Shown in pieces: positions 42,817-51,376 of a stretch of 64,000 bases of DNA. The notes beneath the pieces are model-generated. The model was not told the origin of the DNA. It ran no database searches and saw only the letters and a list, made by a program, of their open reading frames with translations. Position numbers and translations under genes: made by a program. Origin of the DNA: Streptomyces sp. LHD-70 (GTDB lineage: Bacteria; Actinomycetota; Actinomycetes; Streptomycetales; Streptomycetaceae). The stretch lies in assembly GCF_031157275.1 (NCBI RefSeq), contig NZ_JAVIFW010000019.1, forward strand, positions 62,001-126,000, in the 5' to 3' direction. Each line of letters begins with the position of its first letter. Position 1 is the stretch's first letter.

Positions 42817-43863
42817 ATGCTGGACACCCTGCTACGCGACATCGACGCGACGGACATCAACGCCTTCGCCCGCACTATCACCACCCCGGACGACTTCGAG
42901 CTGACCCGGACGGTGATGCCCGAACGGCGCCTGAACTCCGTCAAGTTCAGGATCAAGAGCAGCAAGCGTCGTGTGAACGCCGCCAAGTTCCGGTCCTACG
43001 ACGCGCAGACCGCCGTGGCCCGGCGCCAGGCCGAGCGCATCATCACTGAAGGCATGCTGCCGCCGCTCGGCCAGAAGCTGATCGTCGGTGAACTGGAGCA
43101 GATCCTCCTGGACACGGCGCGCGGAGCGGACGCGTCGGAGTTCGTGGAGCTGCTCTACGACGACGTCGAACGGCACGTTGAGTCGATCCACAACCGTATG
43201 GAACTGGCCGCCGGTGACCTCCTCGTCGACGGCATCTTCACCCTCAATGGGGAGAACGGGCTGAACCTGGAGGCGGACTTCGGCGTACCGACCGCCAACA
43301 AGCCCACGGCGGCCAAACCCTGGTCCGACCCGACCAGCGATCCGATTGCGGACGAGCTGCGCTGGATCGAGTACCTGAGGTCGATCGGCGCCCCGCTCCC
43401 GGCTCGCGTCATCACGTCGTACAAGGCCCGCGCCGTGCTCGCGGCGAACGACGCCTACCGGGCGGCGTACTACGGCAGCGTCAACGGCTCCACGACGCCC
43501 ACCGCGGTCCTCGCGCCGAACGAGGTCGAGGTCGTCCGCGCCCGCTACAACCTGCCTCCGATCACGGTGTACGACGTCCAGATCTCGGTGGACGACACGT
43601 ACCAGCGCGTCATCCCGGAGGATCGGTGGATCCTGATCCCGCCGAACCCCGAGTCCTGGGCCGAGACGCAGTACGGCGTTACGGCCGAGTCCCTTGTCCT
43701 CACCAGCGGCTCCAACCCCGCGCTGCTCCGCGAGGACGCCCCGGGCATTGTCATCACGAGCGGGCATCAGGACGACCCGGTCCAGGTGTGGACGAAGGGC
43801 GCGGCGGTCGCGATGCCGGTGCTGTACGTACCGGATATCCACGTGACGGCGAAGGTGCTGTGA
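42817..43863 (+). CDS. Major capsid protein (gpE-like)
   Basis: A 348-residue protein of the phage major capsid protein E family, HK97 fold. Typical features are the N-terminal ELTRTVMPERRLNSVKFRIKSSKRRVNAAKFRSYD segment, the spine-helix region with ERHVESIHNRMELAAGDLLVDG, and the C-terminal PPITVYDVQISVDDTYQRVIPEDRWILIPP followed by ETQYGVTAESL. The ATG at 42817 is chosen; the longer frame overlaps the decoration gene. It follows the scaffold and decoration genes directly. Confidence 0.9.
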   Translation: MLDTLLRDIDATDINAFARTITTPDDFELTRTVMPERRLNSVKFRIKSSKRRVNAAKFRSYDAQTAVARRQAERIITEGMLPPLGQKLIVGELEQILLDTARGADASEFVELLYDDVERHVESIHNRMELAAGDLLVDGIFTLNGENGLNLEADFGVPTANKPTAAKPWSDPTSDPIADELRWIEYLRSIGAPLPARVITSYKARAVLAANDAYRAAYYGSVNGSTTPTAVLAPNEVEVVRARYNLPPITVYDVQISVDDTYQRVIPEDRWILIPPNPESWAETQYGVTAESLVLTSGSNPALLREDAPGIVITSGHQDDPVQVWTKGAAVAMPVLYVPDIHVTAKVL

Positions 43864-43864
43864 C

Positions 43865-44080
43865 ATGGCTGCCCAGAGAGAAGGGCCATCGCCCGGTGGC
43901 GGCCGCCGTCTCGCCGAGACAGTCTTCGTGACCGACCCGACCACCCATGACACCGTCGTCCTCAAGGCCGGGTCGGAGGTCCAAGACCCGGCCTTGGCTG
44001 CGCAGATCACCCACCCCGACGCCTGGGAGCCGAATTTCTCGGCACCGCGGAGCCCTCGCCGGACCCGTTCGACCGACTGA
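43865..44080 (+). CDS. Small head-completion-like protein
   Basis: A 71-residue protein starting one base after the capsid stop. The middle (ETVFVTDPTTHDTVVLKAGSEVQDPALAAQITHPDAW) is of a type often found immediately after actinophage capsid genes and presumed to be a head or connector component. No specific function is assigned. Confidence 0.6.
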   Translation: MAAQREGPSPGGGRRLAETVFVTDPTTHDTVVLKAGSEVQDPALAAQITHPDAWEPNFSAPRSPRRTRSTD

Positions 44081-44140
44081 CGTCGACGGGCGGGGTGAAC
44101 GAGCACTCCGCTCGCCGGCGCCACACCGAAAGGCAGTCCG

Positions 44141-44452
44141 ATGCGACTGACCGACAACGACTACGCGTATCTACGATCAGAGTTGGGGCCGACGGACCCA
44201 GCTGACCTGGACCCGCGCTACCAACGGCTCGGCTCTCTCCAGGCTGTCGCCACGGAGGTTCTACGCGAGCGGAAAGCAGCCCTCGTCTCCGACCCGCTGT
44301 CCGTCACGGTGCAGGGCGTTGCCACGGTCAACAATGCGGAGAACGTCCGAGCGCTTGAGCGTCAGATCACGGCACTTGAGGAGCTCGCGGTGGACGACAG
44401 CATCAACACCCACGCAGTACCCGTACCGCTGTGGCGCAGCCGGAGCCGCTGA
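44141..44452 (+). CDS. Putative head-tail connector-like protein
   Basis: A 103-residue protein, helical at the N-terminus (TDNDYAYLRSELGPTDPADLDPRYQRLGSLQAVATEVLRERKAALV), fitting the position of the first connector gene of a siphovirus head module. After it the phage module ends: no head-closure, tail tube, tape measure or tail fibre gene follows. The function is inferred from position and size. Confidence 0.5.
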   Translation: MRLTDNDYAYLRSELGPTDPADLDPRYQRLGSLQAVATEVLRERKAALVSDPLSVTVQGVATVNNAENVRALERQITALEELAVDDSINTHAVPVPLWRSRSR

Positions 44453-44536
44453 GCTGCGTGATCAATACGCCTGCGGTGCGGGGCACTTGGCTGTGATGAA
44501 CTTACGTTCGTTCGCAGAGAGTTAGAGGGGGAGACA

Positions 44537-44914
44537 ATGACAGCCGATAAGACGGCCCCTGTAGCGTTCGTTCCCAGGAGTGTCAGCGAAGACGCACGTC
44601 GGGTGGGGAGGGCGGCGTTTATCTTGATGCTCCTCGCCGCGGCCGCCTGGGGATGGTTCGGCTACCTGATGCTCGCCCCCTGGGGCCCTACAGACATGTC
44701 GTCGACCTCCGAGCTCCTGTGCCGAGGTGTCTTGATCGAGCCGTTGCCTGGCAACAACGAATGTCACAGCGACCTACGCCAGTGGACCCCGCTTCTGGGC
44801 ATCCTGGCGCTGGCGGTGATCACGTCGGTCGCCGCCTCAGCGACCACGGTGTACTCCATGGTCCTCTCCCGCCTGGCGCGCAGCGATGGGCCGAGCATCC
44901 CGTCGCAGAGCTGA
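44537..44914 (+). CDS. Two-helix membrane protein of unknown function
   Basis: A 125-residue protein with transmembrane helices at about 27-47 (AAFILMLLAAAAWGWFGYLML) and 86-110 (LLGILALAVITSVAASATTVYSMVL). An extracytoplasmic loop between them carries two Cys, which may form a disulfide. GAGGGGGAGA precedes the ATG closely. It could be the last cargo gene of the element or the first gene of the flanking region. No family is recognised. Confidence 0.65.
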   Translation: MTADKTAPVAFVPRSVSEDARRVGRAAFILMLLAAAAWGWFGYLMLAPWGPTDMSSTSELLCRGVLIEPLPGNNECHSDLRQWTPLLGILALAVITSVAASATTVYSMVLSRLARSDGPSIPSQS

Positions 44915-44923
44915 GTTCAGACA

Positions 44924-45121
44924 TCACTCAGTGGTGAAGCGACGCAGGCGGGAAAGGAACGCGTCGATGTCGACCAGCTCGGGGGCGTTGGGACCACGCA
45001 ACCAGACTGTGGCCTGCCGCTGCACTTCGGCTGCTTTCACGGCCTCCGAGAAGCGCTCGCCGGCTGCGTACAGTCGTGTGAGGGCGTGAGCCGCCCGGTT
45101 CCAGCCACCTCGAGCCAGGGG
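44924..45121 (-). pseudogene. C-terminal remnant of an unidentified gene
   Basis: A minus-strand frame of 65 codons without start codon reads like the end of a real protein (WNRAAHALTRLYAAGERFSEAVKAAEVQRQATVWL, ending DIDAFLSRLRRFTTE). It has Streptomyces-like codon use and is closed upstream by an in-frame stop at 45122-45124. No family is recognised. Confidence 0.4.
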
Positions 45122-45293
45122 TCACCTGCCATCGCTACGGGCCTCGTCCGCCGCACCGGAGCCGAAGCCTCACCCGGAAGCCAAAAGCAAGTCACGAACC
45201 CTCTTGTGACTTCGCTCTCCTATCGCGGATGTCAGGTGGATCAGAGTGGAACCGACCCCCGATAGTGCGCGTGAATCCATGTGACCCAGCGAC

Positions 45294-45449
45294 ATGAGCA
45301 GATCAACCGTAGTGGTCGTTGACCCGAACGAGGGCGACATCCTCGGCAACGTCCGGGCGAAGCCGATGCCCCAAGGGCGCGGACACTTCGTGTCGCGGAA
45401 GCGGGGGACGCCGCTGGTGCAGTTGGCTTGGATGCCGGATCTGCGGTGA
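45294..45449 (+). pseudogene. Detached C-terminal tail of EccC
   Basis: A 51-codon frame (VVVDPNEGDILGNVRAKPMPQGRGHFVSRKRGTPLVQLAW...) matches the characteristic end of EccC ATPases, the (L)LGNVRAxPxPxGRG...VQ segment. Nothing EccC-like precedes it. The minus-strand EccC pseudogene 1.2 kb to the right breaks off just before this segment, so the two probably belonged together and were separated by an inversion. Confidence 0.65.
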
Positions 45450-45559
45450 CCGTGGAGTTGCACAGTCAAAGGTCACTGCGGTCACAACACAGGCCGGAGG
45501 ACGGGCCGTACGTTTCGGTCTATCGGGAGGCACACCTCCGCCGGCTACGACGTCCTGGC

Positions 45560-46321
45560 TCACTCTTCATGGCGTACCCGCTGCCAGCCGTCGCGACTCG
45601 CGTAGGGGGAGGCAGGGTGGTACGCGACAGGGAACGAGCGTTGCTTCACATACTGAGGCTCGTTGGTGATCTTCCAATCGCCGTCTTGCCACTTGACGAT
45701 GAAGTCGACCTCTTCGCCCTTCAGCGGGTCCTGGTCGGCTCCGCCGTCGGCCTTGGTTGCGTACTGGTCATAGGCGAGCCAGATCTGCATCACTGCACCG
45801 GTGTCATCCAGCGAGGTGGCCCTCACCGCGTTCACGTTGGTGGTGAAGGTGATCCCGGCTGGGGCTCCTCCGCTCGGCGGCAGTCCGGCGTACTCTCGCA
45901 GTTTGCGGACTTCGGAGATCTGTTCCTCGATGTATCCGGTGGAGTCGTGGGAAGTGACGGCCTTCAGCTGCTCACGGGCGGCGCTGTCATCCAGGAATGC
46001 GTACTCCTCCCAGAAATACACCACCGCCGAGATTCCACCGTTAGCGGTATAGGGGAAGCCCCTGCTCGCTCCGCCCTTCTGCTTGGTGCCCGCCTTGAGT
46101 ACCAACTTCTTGGCCTTGCTCGGAGTCATCTCGCCCTCGGGCGGCTTCGGCGAGGCCGGCTTCCGAGAGGGCTGGGCCACATTCCGCTTGCCGGTCGGGC
46201 CGTCTCCGCCAGCCGTCAGGAAGAACGCCAGGGCTCCACCAGCCAGGGCTGCAACGACCACAAGGCCCATGACAATTAGGAGGAGTTGGGCCCGGCGAGT
46301 CTCGCTGTCCTGGCCATTCAT
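45560..46321 (-). CDS. Membrane-anchored protein of the type VII locus, unknown function
   Basis: A 253-residue protein starting at the ATG at 46321 (MNGQDSETRRAQLLLIVMGLVVVAALAGGALAFFLTAGG). It has a short cytoplasmic start, one transmembrane helix (about 13-36), a Pro/Lys-rich stalk and an extracytoplasmic alpha/beta domain of about 170 residues (VVYFWEEYAFLDDSAAREQLKAVTSHDS..., GEEVDFIVKWQDGDWKITNEP). The end resembles NTF2-like domains of secretion- and conjugation-associated proteins, but I would not assign it. It lies inside the segment proposed to be inverted. Confidence 0.65.
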   Translation of the reverse strand: MNGQDSETRRAQLLLIVMGLVVVAALAGGALAFFLTAGGDGPTGKRNVAQPSRKPASPKPPEGEMTPSKAKKLVLKAGTKQKGGASRGFPYTANGGISAVVYFWEEYAFLDDSAAREQLKAVTSHDSTGYIEEQISEVRKLREYAGLPPSGGAPAGITFTTNVNAVRATSLDDTGAVMQIWLAYDQYATKADGGADQDPLKGEEVDFIVKWQDGDWKITNEPQYVKQRSFPVAYHPASPYASRDGWQRVRHEE

Positions 46322-46576
46322 GTCAGATGCCCATGCCGTAGAGGGTGAGTTGAGACTTCCCTGGACACGCTCATCGTCAGCTGCTGAGCGAGCGGTGACG
46401 CGCCCGTGAACCGGCAGCTGCTCCCGGCGTCCGCCATCACCGGCAACGTCAAACGCGCCTGCTGCGATACCGAGAGCTTCAACTTGGGCATTTCCTGCAT
46501 ATTCCCCCCATAGGTTCCGATCTATTGCTATGCGTAACGTCACTGCATACGCACTCACCAGGAAGCCCGAGCCGTA

Positions 46577-48058
46577 ACCCTACAGATTTCCCTTGCATGT
46601 AACGGCGGACAACACCACACCCTGCGCCCCGAGTTCCTTGATGCCTTCCATGAAGGACTCGTACATCGAGCGGGAGGCGCCGGCGGTGCTGCGGGCGATG
46701 ATGAAACGGATGCCGGTGTCGCGGGCGAAGGGGAGATGGTCGACCAGGGCGGAGAGGGGGTTGCCGGCCTGGGTGGAGACGAGTTCGTAATCGTCGACCA
46801 CGACGAAGAGCTGTGCGCCGGTCCACCAGCTGCGGTCGCGGAGTTGCTGTGGGGTGACGGTCGTCCGGGGGCTGGCGTCGTTCCATCAGCTGGGCGAGGG
46901 CGTTCATGTGCATCTGGAGGGAGCTTGCTGTCGGGGCGTACTCCAAGAGATGGGCGGGTGAGACGACTTCGAGGAGTGAGCGGCGGTAGTCGCCGACCAC
47001 GATCTTCGCCTCGTCCGGTGTGTAGCGCTCGGAGATCTTGCGGACGAGGTGGCGCAGCAGTGCTGTCTTGCCTGATTCGCTTTCGCCGAAGACGAGGAAG
47101 AACGGGTCGGTGTCGAAGTTGACGTAGACCGGGTCGAGGTTCGTCTCGTCCAGGCCGATCGCCAGGCCCTGGTCCGTCGACTCGGAGCCCTTGGGGAGGT
47201 GGTCGGCCGGGACCTTGCGGGGCAGAAGGCGGACTGTGGGGGCGGCACGCCCGTTCCAGGCTCCGCGGACGGTCTGGACGAAGCGGGCCGTGACTTCGGC
47301 GAGGTCCTCGCCTGTCTCCACCTGGTCGATGGTGGGTAGCGCCGTCATGAAGTGGAGGTGTTCCGGGGTCTGGCCGCGGCCGGGCATGCCGACGGGGACG
47401 TTAGCGGCGATCTTCCGGTTGAACTCCGAGTCCATGGTGTCGCCGAGCCGGAGTTCGAGGCGGCCGAGGAGCTGGTCCTTGATCGAGGCTCGGATCTCCA
47501 TGTGGCGGGAGGCGGTGGCCCCGATGTGGATGCCGTAGCCGAGTCCCCGGCCCGCGAGGTCGCCCACGACTTCTTCGAGGAGCTCGTAGTCGTTCTTGAA
47601 GGCTCCCCAGCCGTGGAGTCGATGGTGTGAGCGCGAAAAGACTCCTCGTGGCAGTTGAGGATGCCAGCGACCTCGGCGAGCGTGCGGCGTACGCGTTCGG
47701 GTCGAAGCGTGAGGCGCTCCCGCCGACGCGCGGAAGGTCGGCGAGGTGCGCCATGCCTCCGGCGCCGAAGTCGATCCCGTATAGCTGGACTTCGTGCAGG
47801 CTGTGGGTGAGCGCGAAGGACACGATGAGCGTGCGCATCAGCGTGGACTTGCCAGACTGCGGGCCGCCGACGACCAGGTGGCCGGACTCGCTGGAGAAGT
47901 CCTGCCACAGGCCCGCGCGCCGCTGCTCGAAGGGCTTGCCGATCAGTCCGAGGGGAACGGCGAGCTGGCCGGTCCCCAGGGAGTCCGTGGACGGTGTGAC
48001 CGCGCGTCGGGTTCGTGGTCAGGGGCGGCAGCAGTTGGGCCAAGGCGTTGGACGGGGC
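46577..48058 (-). pseudogene. Decayed second eccC (C-terminal ATPase half)
   Basis: Minus-strand pieces in three frames together match the second half of EccC. These are: ALAQLLPPL; then (frame change) GTGQLAVPLGLIGKPFEQRR...; GGPQSGKSTLMRTL (Walker A, about 47842-47868) and GIDFGAGGMAHLADLPRVGG; then RTLAEVAGILNCHEESFRAH; then the long frame from about 47567 with a third ATPase module (VFGESESGKTALLRHLV); and finally DDYELVSTQ...YESFMEGIKELGAQGVVLS. At least three frameshifts interrupt it, the first ATPase domain is missing, and the C-terminus is replaced by unrelated sequence. Confidence 0.8.
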
Positions 48059-48068
48059 GGCTGCGCAG

Positions 48069-48428
48069 TTACACCGACATGGCGATGCCGATGCGAACGA
48101 GCAGCACGACTCCTGCCACGGCTATCAGGCCGATCCGCAGCCCCCGGTTTCTGGGGTGGAGCTGGAGCAGCATCGCGCCGATCCCTGCACCACCGCCGAC
48201 GTACGCCCAGATCTGCGAGGTGTCCATGGCATCGACGACGTTGTCCTTGCAGCCGGTCGTGAAGGGGCACGCGTTCCACGCTTCGTCGTAGACGTCCAAC
48301 TCCCAGAAGACCAAGAGGCCACACGCCAGGGTGAGCGCTATGGCTACCCAGCGCCAGCGCTTGTCGAAGGTGCTCGTGTCTCTGTCGGACGGGTATCCCG
48401 CGTATGCCATCAGAGCAGGCCCTAACAT
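48069..48428 (-). CDS. Small polytopic membrane protein
   Basis: A 119-residue protein with three predicted membrane helices (about 27-44, 72-87, 97-117) and two Cys in the first loop (WNACPFTTGCKDN). It lies between the lipoprotein gene and the eccC pseudogene on the same strand. No family is recognised; it is probably an accessory gene of the type VII locus. Confidence 0.6.
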   Translation of the reverse strand: MLGPALMAYAGYPSDRDTSTFDKRWRWVAIALTLACGLLVFWELDVYDEAWNACPFTTGCKDNVVDAMDTSQIWAYVGGGAGIGAMLLQLHPRNRGLRIGLIAVAGVVLLVRIGIAMSV

Positions 48429-48509
48429 GGATTTGAGGTCTTCGAGCCCGCCCCGAAGGGGGAGTTCTGGCGGGCAGTTGAGCGAGTCGGCCCAGGGCTC
48501 TCACTCTTG

Positions 48510-49079
48510 CTACGCTCCGGCCTCGCACGCCTCAGAGGTTGCAACAGATTTCGTGTATCCGATGATGAACCTCTTCATTTCGGCTTCCGTTACTTCACTT
48601 GTGACACGTACTGAGGCGAAGAGCTTCTTGCCGTCTTTGCGACTCTCCGGACACTCGACCTGGCCAATTGCTCCGGTGCGTGAGTAAATGTATCGCCGAT
48701 CCTTTGTTTGCTTGTCGTAGGGGCTGACGCCAAGGGCTCCACGTGCCAGATAACTCACCGTGGTGTCGGCGGACCACCATTCACGCATGACCGACAGTGG
48801 CGTCTTTCCGTCGACCTCAACCCGACACCAACTGTGCTCCCCAGTCGAGCTCGAGCGAAAGTTCAACTTCTCGCCAGGCGGCAGTAGAGGTTCGACCAAA
48901 TTTGGTTTGACTTGAATTCCGCACAAATCCTTGGGAATGGCGTACTGTTTTGTCGGGGCGGAGCACCCGACGGAAAATGCCAAGGCGAGTGCTGTCGTGG
49001 ATACAGTGAGTGCAGAGATTTGCAGCCTGCTCAAGGCGTTCCCTTTGCTTCCGATGATGTTGGCAGATCGGTGCTTCAT
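48510..49079 (-). CDS. Putative lipoprotein linked to the 766-residue substrate gene
   Basis: A 189-residue protein starting at the ATG at 49079, which overlaps the stop of the upstream gene (ATGA), so the two are translationally coupled. The signal sequence ends at the lipobox AFSVGC. The mature domain has several Cys (DLCGIQV, SWCRVE, VECPES, SEACEAG) and beta-rich sequence. Coupling to a probable type VII secreted protein suggests a cognate immunity or surface-anchoring role. No family is recognised. Confidence 0.7.
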   Translation of the reverse strand: MKHRSANIIGSKGNALSRLQISALTVSTTALALAFSVGCSAPTKQYAIPKDLCGIQVKPNLVEPLLPPGEKLNFRSSSTGEHSWCRVEVDGKTPLSVMREWWSADTTVSYLARGALGVSPYDKQTKDRRYIYSRTGAIGQVECPESRKDGKKLFASVRVTSEVTEAEMKRFIIGYTKSVATSEACEAGA

Positions 49080-51376
49080 GAACCTGGGGGTACTTCGGAC
49101 TCCAGGTCTCCTGCCATGCGATGGCCGGCGATGGCTGCATCGTTGAAACCATCCCTCGTGCCTTGCCGGGTCCACTCTTCAGCCTGATCTGCCCAGGGCG
49201 CTTCGTACTTCGCTGCTACGGATTCTGCCGCTATGCGACTTAGAGTCGAATTCTGAACCTCGGTGGCTTCCCATAGAACTGCCGCGTCCTGTCCGGCGTC
49301 CTGAACATCGGGCTCGGGTTGTTTAAAGAGTTGCTCTAGAACCAAGCTGCTCACAGTTCCTGTCGCACCACCGATGACGGCTCCGGCAAGGGGGCTGGCG
49401 ACGAAACTTGTACTTACGCCTACTGCCGTTGCGATGGCTCCTGAGCTGAAATTTTTCCTTTGGTTCATGGAGTGCTCGTAGTCTTCCATTTTCTCGGCTT
49501 CTGTGCCGAGAACGGACTCTTGGCGACCGATAGCCAGGGACCCTCCGACTTCTCCAGAGCGACGGGCGATCTCTCGGATGGTGTCCTCGGCAGGGTGAGG
49601 GTAACGTTTTTCATCCGGTAGATCCGGACTCATGTGGTAATCAATCAGGTTGGCCATATATGCCTTCTGTCCAACCTCTACGGCTGCATAGCCTTCGGGG
49701 CTTTGACCGAGGGTCACCAGGAATCGAGTGACGTCACTGCGCTTCATTTCGGCTGCTTCACCATCGATGGGGAAGAGCTTGGCTACGCTTTCATTGCCGG
49801 AGTCGGCATCTGCGGTGGCCCTGTTGATATCCGGTAGATATTCGGCAGTGATTTGACCGATGCTGTCAGACATGTAGGAGTGGTCGGTCAAGCGTGTTGG
49901 ATCGTCGGAGATTGAAGCTACGAGGCTTTCGACCAATTTAGCTTGGTCGGCGTTGTGTTGAGGTGTCTCAGCCGTCGGATGTTGCCCCGCGGCATGTCCT
50001 GTTGTAGCCGCCTCCAGTGCGAGAGCCATCGCGTTCTTACCGGCGTTGCTCTTTTCTCCCTTACTGTTCGCGTCCGCCGGCCAGTCTCGCTCCTCGAACA
50101 GGTAGTCAAAGTTGCTGAGTCCGCGCTTGACTTCCTTTCCGTTGCGTTCCTCAGTGAAGTTGTGGTCTTCGTCGGTGGTTACAAAATCCTTGCTGAAGAA
50201 ATCCGTAGCCGCTTCCGGGCTGTTAGACAGAGCCTTCATGAAGCCGGTCATCGGGTCCGAGCCAGTGTCACTCCCGGTCCGGTTCAGGTACGAACCTGCG
50301 CCTGCCTGCTGCCAAGCGACGGCAGCGTTGCTGCCGTTATCGCTTCGCGCCTTTTCGGTCTTGATGAGCTCACTGCCGTAGCTCTTGAGGAATTCGTCGT
50401 CGTAGTTGCCCCAACGCATAAGGTTGCTCATGACTTGGAACCCGACGGCACCGCTGCCCTTGCCTACGAGTTGCCCGCCGAGGTCAATGGTGTCTCGCTT
50501 CCACTCGACCATTCCGCGGCTGTCGCTGTGTGTCGCAGTGGCCAGAGTCATGCCCAGGTTCTTCTGCAGCTCGTCGTACTGGTCGACACGGCTTCGCAGA
50601 TCAGGATTCTGAGGGAGGACGTTGAGGTCGGCCCAGAAGTCCAGTGTGTTTTTTGCTCCCAGCTTTTCGGCGAATCTCTGAGAGAAGAGCTCGTCGCCGC
50701 TGTAACGCTTCAGGCCGGCATTGAGGATATCGAACTCCTTGGCCGACAGATCCCCTGGATCCTGCTTTGCTAGGGCTGCGAGTTCCTCTGCCTTCTTGAG
50801 GGCGCCTGCTGCTGATTCTCTGTCCTTGTATGAAGCGCCTGAGAAGCCGTAGTCGGTCTGGTCTGCTAGGGCCTTCAATACGCGGGCGGCAGAGCTGTCG
50901 ACTTCCGTAGCCTTGTTTAGGATTCTCTGAATCTCATCCCGGAAGGCCGTGACGTCCGCCTCGCTGTGGTCGGGCAGCTTGGATTCGGCACCCGCGCGAT
51001 CGGGGTGGACGTTCATTGATACGGTGAATCCGCCGTCTCCTGTGGCCACCACCGTAAGGTTCTTCTTTAGTCCGCGTTCGATGGCTTCGACCAGCTTGCG
51101 ATGGGACTCTTTGAGTTCGTCCCGCGTGTCACTGATGATGTCGCGAAGTGTCTTTGCTTGTTTTAGAGCATCACCAAACTCACTCGCGGTCTTTCCCACG
51201 AATTCGCGCGTGACGTTGGCGTTGATGCCAGCCCAGTTGGCCTTAATGGCCTTCCCCCTGAGGCCGTCTTGAGCATCTTTGTTCAATTCTTCGAGGTTTC
51301 GGACTGCGGTGGACCACTCTTTGACCGTGTCGTCGAGTTGGCCGAAGCGTGCAAAGCGGAGAGCGTCGAAGTCCAT
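49076..51376 (-). CDS. 766-residue putative type VII secretion substrate
   Basis: A large protein whose first 120 residues form a WXG-like helical hairpin (FGQLDDTVKEWSTAVRNLEELNKDAQ..., then KANWAGINANVTREFV). A long helical middle (about 150-600) follows. A hydrophobic glycine-rich segment near 655-690 (AIATAVGVSTSFVASPLAGAVIGGATGTVSSLVLEQLF) could insert into membranes. Codons are visibly richer in A/T than in neighbouring genes. It starts in TAATG overlap with the preceding small gene and is coupled downstream to a lipoprotein gene, an arrangement like LXG/WXG effector, chaperone and immunity operons. No toxin motif is identified. Confidence 0.7.
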   Translation of the reverse strand: MDFDALRFARFGQLDDTVKEWSTAVRNLEELNKDAQDGLRGKAIKANWAGINANVTREFVGKTASEFGDALKQAKTLRDIISDTRDELKESHRKLVEAIERGLKKNLTVVATGDGGFTVSMNVHPDRAGAESKLPDHSEADVTAFRDEIQRILNKATEVDSSAARVLKALADQTDYGFSGASYKDRESAAGALKKAEELAALAKQDPGDLSAKEFDILNAGLKRYSGDELFSQRFAEKLGAKNTLDFWADLNVLPQNPDLRSRVDQYDELQKNLGMTLATATHSDSRGMVEWKRDTIDLGGQLVGKGSGAVGFQVMSNLMRWGNYDDEFLKSYGSELIKTEKARSDNGSNAAVAWQQAGAGSYLNRTGSDTGSDPMTGFMKALSNSPEAATDFFSKDFVTTDEDHNFTEERNGKEVKRGLSNFDYLFEERDWPADANSKGEKSNAGKNAMALALEAATTGHAAGQHPTAETPQHNADQAKLVESLVASISDDPTRLTDHSYMSDSIGQITAEYLPDINRATADADSGNESVAKLFPIDGEAAEMKRSDVTRFLVTLGQSPEGYAAVEVGQKAYMANLIDYHMSPDLPDEKRYPHPAEDTIREIARRSGEVGGSLAIGRQESVLGTEAEKMEDYEHSMNQRKNFSSGAIATAVGVSTSFVASPLAGAVIGGATGTVSSLVLEQLFKQPEPDVQDAGQDAAVLWEATEVQNSTLSRIAAESVAAKYEAPWADQAEEWTRQGTRDGFNDAAIAGHRMAGDLESEVPPGS

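Larger units (their letters stand above)
19621..44914. mobile_element. Phage-derived integrative element at tRNA-Arg
   Basis: From the tRNA-Arg 3' end rightward: integrase, excisionase, recombinase fragment, ParB-like genes, modification cassette, VRR-NUC nuclease, small and large terminase, portal, scaffold, decoration, capsid and connector-like genes. No tail, lysis or replication genes are recognisable. The left end is well supported by the tRNA and the integrase. The right end is uncertain: I did not find a second copy of the tRNA 3' sequence, and the limit given is simply the last element-like gene. Confidence 0.7.
44915..45559. other. 645-bp junction region of gene remnants
   Basis: No intact gene. 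It contains the minus-strand remnant at 44924-45121, the inverted repeat AAGTCAC-N10-GTGACTT (45189-45212) and the plus-strand EccC tail (45294-45449). It looks like a scar between the phage element and the type VII locus. I could not find a repeat of the tRNA-Arg 3' end here. Confidence 0.6.

Noticed and set aside
19621..44914. Conjugative ICE (AICE) interpretation
   Set aside because: No Tra/FtsK-type translocase, RepSA or prim-pol replication gene is present in the element; the only FtsK-like ATPases in the window are the EccC proteins. Terminase, portal and capsid genes identify it as phage-derived.
44915..46600. Right attachment site (attR) of the element
   Set aside because: I searched by eye for the tRNA-Arg 3' sequence (GGTTCGAATCCTGCC...GCACCA) here and found no copy. 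A short or imperfect core could be missed without computation.
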